Shown: positions 8,147 through 18,480, counted from the first letter of the stretch. The stretch is DNA of 64,000 nucleotides from JAVBLY01 sp031553035 (GCA_031553035.1 JAVBLY010000005.1:62001-126000), one strand, 5' to 3'. Program-made: numbers and translations. The notes: generated by a model not told the origin, from the letters alone.

Positions 8147-10918
8147 ATGGGTATCTTAGGAAAAAACAATACTGGAAACAAAAAGAAAAAAGGTTTAAAG
8201 GCACTTACGATCATTCTGGCTATGGCGATTGTCATGTTGATGATGCCGGGGATGGTGTTTGCAGATACTACGGCAGTCGCCACTGTTACAAAGGATGGCG
8301 TTGCATTGGGCTCCGGGTATACGACGATCCAGGCAGCCGTTGATGCAGTACAGGCTGATACACCGACACAGGAAACAGAATATAAAATAGTAATTGCTGG
8401 TGGTACATATAGTGAAGAAATCGGTATTCTCCAGCAGGCGAACAAAGATATTTTGTTTACTTCAGCGGAAAATGAAATAGTGACATTTACTAATGTGATT
8501 TTCCTGGATGGAGGAGGACGTTATTCCGAAAAAGAAACACTTAAAATCAAAGGGATTATTTTCGATTTTAAAGGAAAAGATGCATCTTCATACTGTATTG
8601 ATACAACCAATACGATTTTAAAAACCGATCATTATTCTTACATTCATAATGTTACTGTAGAAGACTGTAAGTTCATTGGCAATAATAAGTTAAGTTCAAT
8701 AGAAATAGCTGCATTTGGGTTGCGAAGTGGTAAACCTGGACAGGGGAAAAATGTGTCTATGGTCAATTGTATTGCAACAAATATCCACAGCTTACTACAG
8801 TGCGTCGGAGGAACCAGCGGAAAAATTACTATTAAAGATTGTACAGCCGATACAAAGAATGGCATCAACCTTTCCGGTACAGGTCAAACTGTTGAAATAA
8901 CGGGATCTATATTTGATCTTGATGGTTATGCAGTTCGTTCAGGTGCTAGCGGGACATCTGGTGCACCTGATGATAATTCGAGTTTATCCATTACAGACTC
9001 AAAGATCTCGTCAAATAATTCTGAAGGAATATTTCCGTTGAGAAACACTCCTGCAAAAAGCATAGAAATCAATAATTGTGAATTAATCAATAAAAATCAA
9101 TCAATACCGTTTTTCAAAAATACTGTACTGGCAAGCAGTTCCTTATTTGACATCAATATAACCGGGAACTACTGGGGAAAAGACGGTTACAAAATTAATT
9201 CAGTGATTGATAGTACCAGTAACCTAAGTGAGAGTATTTTTACCATTGATAATTACAAAACCAAGCTGACGCTTAATGCCAATGGCGGCACATTCGGAGC
9301 CGGCAAGACAACGTCTGAAGCCATTGGGACTGTTTCAACTTCGACTTCAACGACAGCTGTCACATTCCCGACTGCACCGACGCAATCAGGTAAATCTTTC
9401 AAGGGTTGGTATACTGCAACAACAGATGGCGTAAAAGTGAATGCAACAGATAATGCCGATCTCACTGTAGATGCAACGCTATATGCTCATTGGGAAGCCG
9501 CAGGCGGGACTCCTGTTCCGGTTGTAGTTGAGCCTGATGTAAAAGACGGCGAAGATCTTGATAAAGATAAAGCCACAATAGTTGATGCAATAAACTCAGC
9601 CGCAAAAGAAGATGAGCCTGTCATTATCGATCTCCCGCAAAATGTGAATAATGTAATCGTTCCGACAGATATCATCCAAGCCGCAAAAGATAATTCAGAT
9701 AAAGGCGGCAGTCATACTCTTGTGATTCAGACACATGAAACTAGCAGCCCCGGCTCTATAGCAGCATCATTCACGCTTGATTTGACAAAAATCAATGGAA
9801 CGATCGAGCCGTTTAAAACAGGGATATCGATAACAGAAACACCATCGAATGTGATCAAAGAAGAGTGGCCGGCATCAGAAGGTGTAAAGACAATGGCTAT
9901 AAGCCTTGCACATCACGGCAATTTCCCTGCTCCGGTGCAGATAACTATACCCATTGATCCTGCCGTAGCATCACCGAATGAAACGGTATACCTGTACTAT
10001 ATAAATAAAGACACAAACAAGTTAGAGTTGATTGGTGGGAAAGGCATTGTAGTTGCTAATGATAATACGATAACATTTACTCTGGACCATGCATCAGATT
10101 ATGTGGTTTCTACGGCGCCAGCCAAGGCAACTGCAATAACAATCGACAAATCGTCAGTTTCATTGAAGATGAAAAAGACGACTGCACTTAAGGCATCGTT
10201 AACTCCAAGCGAAGCGATAGACAAGATCAACTGGAGTTCATCAAATACAAAAGTAGCTAAAGTTGACAAGAATGGAAAAGTTACTGCCATTAGACCGGGC
10301 TCAGCAACAATAACTGCAAGTGTTGACAATAAAATAAAGGACACATGCAGAGTGAAGGTTGCACAATTGGCAAAACCGGTTTTGAAAGTTAAGTCCACCG
10401 GATATAAAAGCATTAAGGCGACATGGTCAAAAGTTTCATTAGCAAGTAAATACCAGGTGTACAGAGCTACATCAAAAAATGGCAAGTATTCAAGGTTCAA
10501 AACTACGGCCAGCATAAGCTTCACAAACAACAATCTTAAAACCGGAAAAACATATTATTACAAGGTTCGTTCTTATGTAAAAGTTGGAAATGACGTAGTG
10601 TACAGCAACTTCACCGCGCCTGTTAAAGTAAAGCCGATTCCAAAAACTCCAAGGCTTACCGTAAAAACAACTAAAGAATCGGCAAAAGCAATATGGACAA
10701 AGGTTGACGGAGCAACAGGATATAAAGTTTACAGAGCGAAATCAAAAGATGGCAATTTCATTAAGATTCGTGATGCATCAAAAGATTCGACCTACAACAA
10801 AAGCTACAACATGATTTCAGGCAAAACTTACTATTACAAAATGCGCGCATACACGAAAGTGGACGGCAAAATAGTTTACAGTAAATATACGGAGATCGTG
10901 AAAGTAAAAGTAAAGTAA
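8147..10918 (+). CDS. Exported modular surface protein 1 (beta-helix, InlB-type repeat, Ig-like, FN3)
   Basis: 923 residues from ATG 8147, which has AAAGGAG at the right distance and the same MGIL start as its two paralogues. A basic, hydrophobic signal peptide ends near VFADT. The order is: right-handed beta-helix-like region (about 60-370), an InlB B-repeat/Flg_new module ending in ATLYAHWEA (about 375-448), a shared domain of unknown type (about 460-655, ending HASDYVVST), a bacterial Ig-like Big_2 domain (about 660-738), and two fibronectin-type modules with KTYYYKVR-type motifs up to the end. There is no LPXTG or SLH motif; the C-terminus is very lysine-rich. Probably an adhesin or cell-wall matrix protein; function unknown. 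Confidence 0.8.
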   Translation: MGILGKNNTGNKKKKGLKALTIILAMAIVMLMMPGMVFADTTAVATVTKDGVALGSGYTTIQAAVDAVQADTPTQETEYKIVIAGGTYSEEIGILQQANKDILFTSAENEIVTFTNVIFLDGGGRYSEKETLKIKGIIFDFKGKDASSYCIDTTNTILKTDHYSYIHNVTVEDCKFIGNNKLSSIEIAAFGLRSGKPGQGKNVSMVNCIATNIHSLLQCVGGTSGKITIKDCTADTKNGINLSGTGQTVEITGSIFDLDGYAVRSGASGTSGAPDDNSSLSITDSKISSNNSEGIFPLRNTPAKSIEINNCELINKNQSIPFFKNTVLASSSLFDINITGNYWGKDGYKINSVIDSTSNLSESIFTIDNYKTKLTLNANGGTFGAGKTTSEAIGTVSTSTSTTAVTFPTAPTQSGKSFKGWYTATTDGVKVNATDNADLTVDATLYAHWEAAGGTPVPVVVEPDVKDGEDLDKDKATIVDAINSAAKEDEPVIIDLPQNVNNVIVPTDIIQAAKDNSDKGGSHTLVIQTHETSSPGSIAASFTLDLTKINGTIEPFKTGISITETPSNVIKEEWPASEGVKTMAISLAHHGNFPAPVQITIPIDPAVASPNETVYLYYINKDTNKLELIGGKGIVVANDNTITFTLDHASDYVVSTAPAKATAITIDKSSVSLKMKKTTALKASLTPSEAIDKINWSSSNTKVAKVDKNGKVTAIRPGSATITASVDNKIKDTCRVKVAQLAKPVLKVKSTGYKSIKATWSKVSLASKYQVYRATSKNGKYSRFKTTASISFTNNNLKTGKTYYYKVRSYVKVGNDVVYSNFTAPVKVKPIPKTPRLTVKTTKESAKAIWTKVDGATGYKVYRAKSKDGNFIKIRDASKDSTYNKSYNMISGKTYYYKMRAYTKVDGKIVYSKYTEIVKVKVK

Positions 10919-10948
10919 AAAGTATTTGAAAAATTATCAGGAAGATTG

Positions 10949-10981
10949 AAAGTGCAGGCCATACAAATTGGTCTGCACTTT
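10949..10981 (+). terminator. Hairpin after surface protein 1
   Basis: AAAGTGCAG and CTGCACTTT form a stem, extended by GCCA/TGGT. The U-tract is poor, so termination may be partial. The rest of the gap to 11058 shows nothing else. Confidence 0.55.
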
Positions 10982-11057
10982 GCTATTGTGAACAAAAATA
11001 TTTAGAAAACAAGAATAAAAAAAAGATGGCTTACAATATGTACATTATTGTTTTACA

Positions 11058-11108
11058 ACATATTACGCGGGTATAAATACTTTGGTGGGTAAACTAAATA
11101 CAAGATTT
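11058..11108 (+). promoter_or_regulatory. Promoter/leader element shared by the three surface-protein genes, copy 2
   Basis: CGGGTATAAATAC followed by TTTGGTGGGTAAACTAAATACAAG. The last 20 bases are almost identical to copy 1, although the surrounding DNA has diverged. Confidence 0.55.
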
Positions 11109-11175
11109 AAATGTTGAAGGGAGCACCATTTCTTTAACAGATAACTTGGAAAGTATTTTCAAAGGAGAAAACAAA

Positions 11176-13440
11176 ATGGGTATTTTACAGAAAAGCATAA
11201 CGAAAATAATTGCATTTACGTTATTAGTGTCAGTTTTATTTGTCATGACGCTGCCTACATCTTCAGTATTGGCAGAGGTTGGTGGATCTGGTAAAGCAGT
11301 GACCATCGTTAACAAAGAATCATATGATACGATGCAAGATGCAATAGCTGCAGCTGTAAATGGAGACACTATAGAGATTAACAAGGATATTTCCATAGAA
11401 ATGGGAACATCCGCTAACGGCGGAATCCTGGTAATTAAGAATAAGGAATTAACAATAGAAGGTAACGGACACACGATAACAGGAGTTAGAACAGGTTCGA
11501 GTGACGGAATGGGAAACATGATCATCGTCTATAACGGATCGAGAGTTAATATAAAAAATTTAACCGTTGACGGAAATAATAAAGCTGCAAAGCATGGAAT
11601 ACAGGTCAATACTGATCCAAGCTCTGCTACAAAGACAACCGCGGAAGCCGTATTATACAATGTAACAGCAAAAAATTGTTTAGGATACGGTGTTATGGTC
11701 AATGGCGCCTTACTTGAAGCCGCAAAGCTTACTACACAGGGAAATGGATGGGGCGGAGTGAATGTATCTCAGGGAAATAAAGTGACCGTTATCCCGAAGT
11801 TCACACTATATAGCGGAATTTTGAAAGAAGATGTCAAGATCAAGATCGATAACTCAGCACAGCAGCCAGCGAATGAAATCAGCTCCGCATGGGTCGTATT
11901 TGATGGAGACGAAAAAGACGGGTGGCGCTATTCGGTAAGTGCTGATAATAAAGAAATATTTTTTCAGCAGGGTGCAGAAATAACCGGTGTTGCATTAAAT
12001 ACCGCAGGTGTAAGCATAAAGGCCGGGAGCAGTGAACAGCTGATTGCCAATGTGTTGCCTTTAAAGGCCTACGATAAGAATGTAACATGGTCCAGCAGCG
12101 ATACAAATATAGCCGGCGTTACCCAAAAAGGAATGGTTACGGCAAAGAACCCCGGAGTAACTACTGTTACGGCTATTGCAGGCGACAATAAAACAAAATC
12201 GGAATGTATAGTGACTGTCACTGCAAATGTTGATAATACACCGCCCGTGACCAAGATCGAGCCAAGGATCGAAAGTACGTCTGATACAAGTATCGTATAT
12301 TTTAATACTGCGGATATCGAGGAAGCTCTTACCAATGCAGCAGTCGGAGCCAACATAGTAATAGAAGCACCTGATTGTGCCAAGGCACCGATCGTATCGA
12401 AGGAAGTATTTGAGGCCGCCTCTCATTCTAATGCGGAGAAGATCACTATCACAACTAAAGGCGAGGGCGATACATATGCGGCAACATTCGCATTCAATAC
12501 TCATAGTATAAACGACACCAATATTTCTGTAGATACTGGTATATTCAAGACTCCGACCAGTGATATATCATCTTCTATAGATTCATCTATACCGTCTGGC
12601 GCCGCCATAATACCTATTACCCTGGCACATGAAGGGAATTTCCCGGGACCCGTGGACATTACCATTCCTGTAGATCTCAGCCCGGGCGCAGTCGTTTTCA
12701 TATACTATGTCCACAAAGGCGGTAGTGTTGATGGCAGCAAAGATATTCTGGAGCTGGTCAATAAGCAGGAAATCCTAGTTTCTGACAGCGGAACAATTAC
12801 TTTTACATTGGAACATGCATCAGATTATGTGATATCAACGGCAGCTAAAGTAGATTCCGGAAATACCCCCGATCCGGGAAACACCCCTGCACCGGGTAAC
12901 AACCCCGGAAAGACAAGTATTGCTCCAAAATCAATTAAGTTGAATAAAAATTCTGTCTCCGTAACGATGGGCAAAACAAAGATCTTAAAGGCAACTCTGA
13001 ATCCTAAAGGGTCTATGAGTAAAATAAAGTGGGTATCATCAAATACCAAAGTAGCGAAAGTGAATTCAAAAGGTAAAATAACCGGATTAGCTCCCGGCAA
13101 GGCAACCATTACAGCTAAGACCGGATCAAAACTTAAGGCTAAGTGTAAAGTAACTGTTAAGCCAAAGGCTCCAACTTTTAAAGTAACAACAGTAAACAGG
13201 ACTGCTACTATAAAGTGGAATAAAGTGAAGAAGGTCAGCGGATATAAAGTTTACAGAGCAAAATCGAAGGATGGTAAATTCATAATGATCCGCAATGCAG
13301 CAGAAACTTCGACTTTTAATAAGAGCAGCAATATGATATCCGGCAAGACTTATTACTACAAAATGCGTGCATACACTAAAGTAAAAGGCGAGACGATTTA
13401 CAGTAATTACTCAGAAATAGTAAAGATAAAAGTTAAGTAA
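11176..13440 (+). CDS. Exported modular surface protein 2 (beta-helix, Ig-like, FN3)
   Basis: 754 residues from ATG 11176 (AAAGGAGAAAACAAA upstream, as in paralogue 1). A signal peptide ends near SVLAEV. A beta-helix-like region (about 45-215, with TIEGNGHTITG and NLTVDGNN turns) is followed by a Big_2 Ig-like domain (about 268-351), the shared unknown domain (about 358-555; LAHEGNFPGPV and HASDYVIST), a Pro/Gly linker (PDPGNTPAPGNNPG), a second Big_2 domain (about 583-663) and one fibronectin-like module. The last 90 residues are nearly the same as those of paralogue 1, showing recent exchange or strong constraint. There is no sortase signal. Confidence 0.8.
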   Translation: MGILQKSITKIIAFTLLVSVLFVMTLPTSSVLAEVGGSGKAVTIVNKESYDTMQDAIAAAVNGDTIEINKDISIEMGTSANGGILVIKNKELTIEGNGHTITGVRTGSSDGMGNMIIVYNGSRVNIKNLTVDGNNKAAKHGIQVNTDPSSATKTTAEAVLYNVTAKNCLGYGVMVNGALLEAAKLTTQGNGWGGVNVSQGNKVTVIPKFTLYSGILKEDVKIKIDNSAQQPANEISSAWVVFDGDEKDGWRYSVSADNKEIFFQQGAEITGVALNTAGVSIKAGSSEQLIANVLPLKAYDKNVTWSSSDTNIAGVTQKGMVTAKNPGVTTVTAIAGDNKTKSECIVTVTANVDNTPPVTKIEPRIESTSDTSIVYFNTADIEEALTNAAVGANIVIEAPDCAKAPIVSKEVFEAASHSNAEKITITTKGEGDTYAATFAFNTHSINDTNISVDTGIFKTPTSDISSSIDSSIPSGAAIIPITLAHEGNFPGPVDITIPVDLSPGAVVFIYYVHKGGSVDGSKDILELVNKQEILVSDSGTITFTLEHASDYVISTAAKVDSGNTPDPGNTPAPGNNPGKTSIAPKSIKLNKNSVSVTMGKTKILKATLNPKGSMSKIKWVSSNTKVAKVNSKGKITGLAPGKATITAKTGSKLKAKCKVTVKPKAPTFKVTTVNRTATIKWNKVKKVSGYKVYRAKSKDGKFIMIRNAAETSTFNKSSNMISGKTYYYKMRAYTKVKGETIYSNYSEIVKIKVK

Positions 13441-13474
13441 AAATCTTTATATTCCAAACTAATCAAATAAATTC

Positions 13475-13506
13475 ATGCAGGTCATATAATCGACCTGCAT
13501 TTTTTA
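13475..13506 (+). terminator. Rho-independent terminator after surface protein 2
   Basis: A perfect 9-bp stem ATGCAGGTC / GACCTGCAT is followed directly by a T-run. Confidence 0.85.
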
Positions 13507-13616
13507 TGTTTTTTTATTTTCCTGTTCCATTATCTGTACTAAATGAATTATACAAACTAACATTTGTATAATCAGACATAGCCGATGTATACGTGCGTAA
13601 ATGATTTGCATTAATT

Positions 13617-13650
13617 CAAAAAGGGTATAGTGCCAAAGGTGGGCAATTCT
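13617..13650 (+). promoter_or_regulatory. Promoter/leader element shared by the three surface-protein genes, copy 3
   Basis: GGGTATAGTGCCAAAGGTGGGCAA: the same GGGTATA box and GGTGGGCAA motif as copies 1 and 2, with shorter spacing to the start codon. Confidence 0.5.
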
Positions 13651-13689
13651 TATTTTATTTTGTAAAAGTAATTAAAAAGGAGTAAAACA

Positions 13690-16600
13690 ATGGGGATTCT
13701 GGAAAAGAGTATTATTAAAGTTATTTCGTTAGCATTAGTTATAGCAGTTGTTATCACCATGTCTATGCCGGAGGCATCCACATGGGCAGACGGAGAGTAT
13801 CCGCAATCCGGCAATGTTTCATCAAACGGTGGGTCATACAAAGTATTACAAGATGGGCAGTCAATAAATAAAGAGGCTAAGATAGGGGATACTGATTACG
13901 ATAGTCTTCATGATGCAATAAACGCAGCCAAAGATGGAGACACAGTACAGCTTCTATGTGACATCACTATCGACGCCGATAAAGAGATGAGTCAGGAAGT
14001 TCTGCCGGTATATGGAATTTATCAAAAGAATATCACCATAGAAGGAAACGGCAAAACCATCACCTGCCAGGGCAAATCCAAGAGCAACGGTTATATTATC
14101 GGGGCACTGGAGGGTGCCAATGTCATTATAAAAAATCTTACTGTTGACGGAAACAATATTTCTAAACATGGGATACAGTCTATAGAGGGCGGAAGTATGG
14201 TCACGCTTTCTATGGTAACCGTCATAAATTGTTATGGTTACGGGGTCATTGCAAACGGCGCAAAAGTAGCAGCAACAAGGCTGACTACCGAGGGAAACGG
14301 ATGGGGCGGCATCAACGTAGGTAAAGGTGTGAGTGTGCTTGGAGAGCCGCTTCTGACTTTTAACAGCGGAACATTAAAAGAGCTCAATCCTATACAGGCA
14401 GATAATGTTGATAAGTCCGACGTTTTTTCCTCATATGTTGAATTTGGAGAAAATGCGGGTATATGGTATGTGTCATCAAACGGCACATCTGTTATTAACT
14501 GGACGAAGTCCGCTCCGGTCACGACGCCCGAAGCAAAGCTGGGCAACCTGTATTATTCATCCTTTATGGATGCACTTAAGGCTGCCAAGACAGGTAATAC
14601 ACTCGGGCTGAATAAAGACATATCGGTAAACATGGGAAATGACAAGAACGGTATGGCAATAAGCATAAAGAAAGACATTACGCTTGAAGGTAACGGGCAT
14701 TCTATCCGGGGGTTGAAAACAGGTGATTCTGATGGGATCGGAAGTGTGATTCTGGTATCAGGCGGAGTTACAGTAAGCATCAATAATCTGATCATTGATG
14801 GAAACAAAAAGGCAGCAAGACACGGTATACAGACTTATGCCGAATCAGACAACGGTACCAAAGCTGTCCTTTCCAATGTCACAGTGAAAGACTGCCTGGG
14901 ATATGGTTTAATGGTCAATGGCTCTAAAATGGAAGTGACCGGTTTGACGACTCAAATCAACAGCCAGGGTGGAATAAATGTGACTCAGGGCAGCGGCGTC
15001 AAATCAGAACCGTTACTCACCTTCAATGGAGGCAAACTCAATGAAGACAATAAGATCCGGATCGACAATTCAAAAAACATACCGGATAACTATAATGATA
15101 TAAAGGCAAACTGGGTAGTATTCGGTGGGACAGAAAATGGAGAATGGCGCTGGGTAGAGGCTGTTATACCTGAAGAAATCCCTGCGATAGACTGGATACC
15201 GGGTGCCGCTATTGCAAAAATAACACTTAATATAGCCGACACCAAAATCGTTTCCGGAAGTAAGGAGCAGCTGATAGGAAAAATCTCGCCTGCCAATGCA
15301 TATGATACAGATATCATATGGACAAGCAGCAATCCTGCAATCGCTTCAGTCGATGGAAAAGGCATCGTAACGGCTAAGCAGACAGGTCAAACTGTCATCA
15401 CCGCACTGGCAGCTAATGGTATGAAGGTCGACTGCGCTGTCACTGTTACAGATAAAGTCGGTACTGCACCGTCTGTCACAACCATTGAGCCCAGTATTAA
15501 TGAAGTCGATGGCAAACAGTATTTCGATGCTTCCGAAATTCGGCAAACAATAGCAAATGCAGGAAAAAATGAAAATGTAGTCATAGAATCTTCAGCCGAC
15601 GGGATTGCACCCATAATTTCTAAAGAAGTATTCGAAGCCGCCGCAAGCAGTGATGCAGGAAAAATCATCATAGGCACCAAAGGTGATACGGATTCATATG
15701 AAGCAACATTTGAGTTTGATTCTAAGGGTATAAATAAGCCACTGGAAGTCAGCACAAAGATTTCCGTAAAAGATGATGCTCCAATATCAGATTTGCCTGC
15801 AGGCGCACATGTGGCAGGTATGTCATTCGATCATAACGGAGCATTCCCCGGACCGACGATCATAACAGTTGCGCTTAAGGACCCGAACATCAAAGTTGGT
15901 GATGCTGTTTATATTTATTATATTAACAGCGAAGGCTCTCTTGAGCTGATCGATAACGGTCCACTCAACGTCATGGAAGGCAAAAAGGTTTCATTTTTAT
16001 TAAAACATGCATCAGATTATGTGGTGTCCAGTGAAAAAATGGATGTAGGCACTGCCGCTGATATAGTCGAGGTCATGATAAACAAGATCGGTACGGTCAA
16101 GTATGATGCCGGAAGCAAAAATGCAATCGACGCTGCAGAAGATGCATATGAAGGTTTTCTTAAGGCATATGGGTCTGAACAAATAGGATTGATAGGGAAT
16201 AAGTCCACCCTTGATACAGCCAAATCAACATATAAGATGCTTGGAGAGCAAGTCAATGTAGTCATAACTCTGATAGAAAAAATCGGTAATGTAAGCGTAA
16301 CCGATCTAAGCAATGATCAGATAGATGCAACCGACAAAGCTGCGAAAGCATATGATGCTTTGACAGATGAGCAGAAAAATTCAATAGATGCTGATCATAC
16401 ATTAGCGCTTATGATTGCCAGGACATCTGTAGATGACTATAATGGAGCAACCCTTCAGGTATGGATCAATAAGGCGGAAAATGCCATAAAAGCACTCCCG
16501 ACCTTCTATTTACTTAAGGCATCAGATGAGTCAAAGGTAAAAGAAGCCAGATATGTATATGACACAGCTATGGCTACAGATCAAAACGATAAAGCGGCAA

Positions 16601-17154
16601 TCGGGCTTGCAAAGTATACCAATACACTTAAGCAGGCCGAAAAGAGGATCACAAAGGCAAAAGCACTTGCCGGCACTGTCAAGTTATCGACAACAAAGTA
16701 TACATATAATAAAAAAGCAAAAAAACCAAGTGTCAGCATCAGCGGTTTAAAAAACGGGACAGATTTTACCGTAAGCTATAAAAACAATATAAAAACAGGA
16801 AAAGCTACAGTGACCGTAATTGGCATAAACGACTGCAAGAGCCTTGCTTCAAGAGTAGCTACATTCAAGATTGTTCCTGCCAAAGCAAAGATTTATAGGC
16901 TGAGTAAGAGCAGGAAAGCATTCAAAGTGAAAATAAAAAGCCAGAAAAGTTCCGGCGTTAGCGGATATCAGATAGCTTATTCGACAAAGAAAAAGAGCGG
17001 CTTCAAGACAGTGACCACCAAGAGCTATAAAAAGACAGTCAAGAAGTTAAAGGCAAACAAGAAATACTATGTGAAAGTCCGCGCATACAAGACCATTGAC
17101 GGCAAGAAGTACTATGGCTCTTACAGCAGTATCAAAACAGTCAGAACATATTGA
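13690..17154 (+). CDS. Exported modular surface protein 3 (two beta-helix modules, Ig-like, helical stalk)
   Basis: 1154 residues from ATG 13690 with AAAAGGAG upstream. After a signal peptide there are two beta-helix-like modules (about 55-230 and 280-474), which resemble each other and the one in paralogue 2. Next come a Big_2 domain (about 508-587), the shared unknown domain (about 595-780) and a helical region unique to this member (about 784-993; repeats of the IEKIG...AYDALTDEQKNSID type seen in clostridial surface proteins). A basic fibronectin-like end rich in KKYYVKVRAYK motifs finishes the protein. It converges with the CHAP gene nine bases away. No cell-wall anchor motif was found. 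Confidence 0.8.
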   Translation: MGILEKSIIKVISLALVIAVVITMSMPEASTWADGEYPQSGNVSSNGGSYKVLQDGQSINKEAKIGDTDYDSLHDAINAAKDGDTVQLLCDITIDADKEMSQEVLPVYGIYQKNITIEGNGKTITCQGKSKSNGYIIGALEGANVIIKNLTVDGNNISKHGIQSIEGGSMVTLSMVTVINCYGYGVIANGAKVAATRLTTEGNGWGGINVGKGVSVLGEPLLTFNSGTLKELNPIQADNVDKSDVFSSYVEFGENAGIWYVSSNGTSVINWTKSAPVTTPEAKLGNLYYSSFMDALKAAKTGNTLGLNKDISVNMGNDKNGMAISIKKDITLEGNGHSIRGLKTGDSDGIGSVILVSGGVTVSINNLIIDGNKKAARHGIQTYAESDNGTKAVLSNVTVKDCLGYGLMVNGSKMEVTGLTTQINSQGGINVTQGSGVKSEPLLTFNGGKLNEDNKIRIDNSKNIPDNYNDIKANWVVFGGTENGEWRWVEAVIPEEIPAIDWIPGAAIAKITLNIADTKIVSGSKEQLIGKISPANAYDTDIIWTSSNPAIASVDGKGIVTAKQTGQTVITALAANGMKVDCAVTVTDKVGTAPSVTTIEPSINEVDGKQYFDASEIRQTIANAGKNENVVIESSADGIAPIISKEVFEAAASSDAGKIIIGTKGDTDSYEATFEFDSKGINKPLEVSTKISVKDDAPISDLPAGAHVAGMSFDHNGAFPGPTIITVALKDPNIKVGDAVYIYYINSEGSLELIDNGPLNVMEGKKVSFLLKHASDYVVSSEKMDVGTAADIVEVMINKIGTVKYDAGSKNAIDAAEDAYEGFLKAYGSEQIGLIGNKSTLDTAKSTYKMLGEQVNVVITLIEKIGNVSVTDLSNDQIDATDKAAKAYDALTDEQKNSIDADHTLALMIARTSVDDYNGATLQVWINKAENAIKALPTFYLLKASDESKVKEARYVYDTAMATDQNDKAAIGLAKYTNTLKQAEKRITKAKALAGTVKLSTTKYTYNKKAKKPSVSISGLKNGTDFTVSYKNNIKTGKATVTVIGINDCKSLASRVATFKIVPAKAKIYRLSKSRKAFKVKIKSQKSSGVSGYQIAYSTKKKSGFKTVTTKSYKKTVKKLKANKKYYVKVRAYKTIDGKKYYGSYSSIKTVRTY

Positions 17155-17163
17155 TAGAATAAG

Positions 17164-17745
17164 CTATTGTGGATAATCAGGAATACCAAATCCGTAGATT
17201 CGCGGATCGTCTATCTTGACCTGCTTCTGCTTGCAGATGTCCCTGGCGTTGCCGTCGATGGTATAGATGTCATTGCCTTCTGCGAGAAGCACAAACGCAA
17301 CATGATCGGAGACTGAATCCTGATTGAGATCGAAGAAGATGAGATCGGCCGGGGAAGGGGTGTAATCAGCCTCTTCCCAGCGGTCTTTTTCTTTGAACCA
17401 GGGGACACCTTCATTTCTGCAACTTGCAAACTTTGGGAAAATTCCTTCATCAAGATACCCCATTTCGTTGGCACACCAGCTAACATAGCAAGCACACCAT
17501 TTGACATGCTCATCAAAGCCATACCACTTCCAGAACTTTTCACCGCCTATGTTACCTTCCTGCTCAAGAGCAACTTTAAGGATGGGATGGGCGTTGAAGT
17601 CAATTTTTTCGCTGACAGGAACCCTCTTTGAAGTGACATCCATCTTTTGCCCTTTGAGGCTGTCGCCAACAGACCTGCTCACAAAGTAAGCCGCAGGCAG
17701 GGCAATTACAAGTACTAATAAGATAGTGATTATGACTTTCTTCAT
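17164..17745 (-). CDS. CHAP-domain cell-wall hydrolase, membrane-anchored or secreted
   Basis: A 193-residue protein with an N-terminal hydrophobic segment (about residues 4-24). The C-terminal catalytic domain is of the CHAP/NlpC-like papain fold: KWCACYVSWCANE supplies the likely nucleophile Cys84, and SDHVAFV supplies His148, followed by TIDGN. Such enzymes cut amide bonds in peptidoglycan (family knowledge). The gene converges with surface protein 3 and has only a weak ribosome binding site. Role in wall remodelling next to large surface proteins is inference. Confidence 0.75.
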   Translation of the reverse strand: MKKVIITILLVLVIALPAAYFVSRSVGDSLKGQKMDVTSKRVPVSEKIDFNAHPILKVALEQEGNIGGEKFWKWYGFDEHVKWCACYVSWCANEMGYLDEGIFPKFASCRNEGVPWFKEKDRWEEADYTPSPADLIFFDLNQDSVSDHVAFVLLAEGNDIYTIDGNARDICKQKQVKIDDPRIYGFGIPDYPQ

Positions 17746-17886
17746 GGTGATATTCTAGCATATGAATCAGATGAACTGTATATAGCGCCGAATTTGTAGT
17801 AAACTGTTAATATAACAAGGGAGTGAGGTATAATCGACCGAGTCTGTTTTGCTTTCATAAATCGGGTTAGGTCAAAGGAGGTCGCT

Positions 17887-18480
17887 ATGAGTTTTTTTAA
17901 GGAGGAAAGGATGCAGGATGCCAGAGGCGAGAAAATCGTCTTTGCCGCAAGTTGCCTGCTTAATACGAATAACAAGGTGCTGGGGCTGGCCAGGTATTCG
18001 GGGATGTGCAAGGAAGTTTTCGATACCCTGAATCAATACGGACTTGGCATCAATCAGATGGACTGTCCGGAGACTCTTTATCTTGGAGTACAGAGATGGT
18101 GGCACACCCAGAATCTTTATGACAATGTGGGATTCAGAAGACATTGCAGAGGGATCGCAAAGAGGGTTGCAGATTATATGGAAAATTACGAAAGGGTGGG
18201 ATACGAAGTGGTCGCCATCCTTGGCTGTGACGGCTCACCGTGCTGCGGCGTTTCCATCACCGGCTACGACAGAAGCTGGGGCGGACCGCCGGCCGAGCTG
18301 AGTTTCAATGATGCGATTACAAAAGGGCAAGGTGTATACATCGAGGAACTCAAGGACGAGATCGAGGAAAGAGGTCTCAGGCTGCCGCCGTTTTACGGGC
18401 TGGCCTTGGATGACGAATCCGCCGATATGGATAAGATCCTGGCGGACTTTGATGAATTCATAAAAGGAGTGTGTGAATAA
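17887..18480 (+). CDS. TudS-related (DUF523-like) putative desulfidase
   Basis: 197 residues from ATG 17887 (AAAGGAGG five bases upstream). A second in-frame ATG at 17911 also has AAGGAGG, so the start is not settled. The conserved cysteine motifs ASCLLN and CDGSPCCGVS are those of the CD3072/TudS-related group, whose TudS relatives use an iron-sulfur cluster to remove sulfur from thiouracil (family knowledge). The substrate here is unknown. A -10-like TATAAT lies at 17829-17834. The gene overlaps the end of an opposite-strand small membrane gene. Confidence 0.7.
   Translation: MSFFKEERMQDARGEKIVFAASCLLNTNNKVLGLARYSGMCKEVFDTLNQYGLGINQMDCPETLYLGVQRWWHTQNLYDNVGFRRHCRGIAKRVADYMENYERVGYEVVAILGCDGSPCCGVSITGYDRSWGGPPAELSFNDAITKGQGVYIEELKDEIEERGLRLPPFYGLALDDESADMDKILADFDEFIKGVCE

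Noticed and set aside
12061..12504. 147-codon minus-strand frame inside surface protein 2
   Set aside because: Cys-rich, low-complexity mirror of the coding strand with no ribosome binding site.
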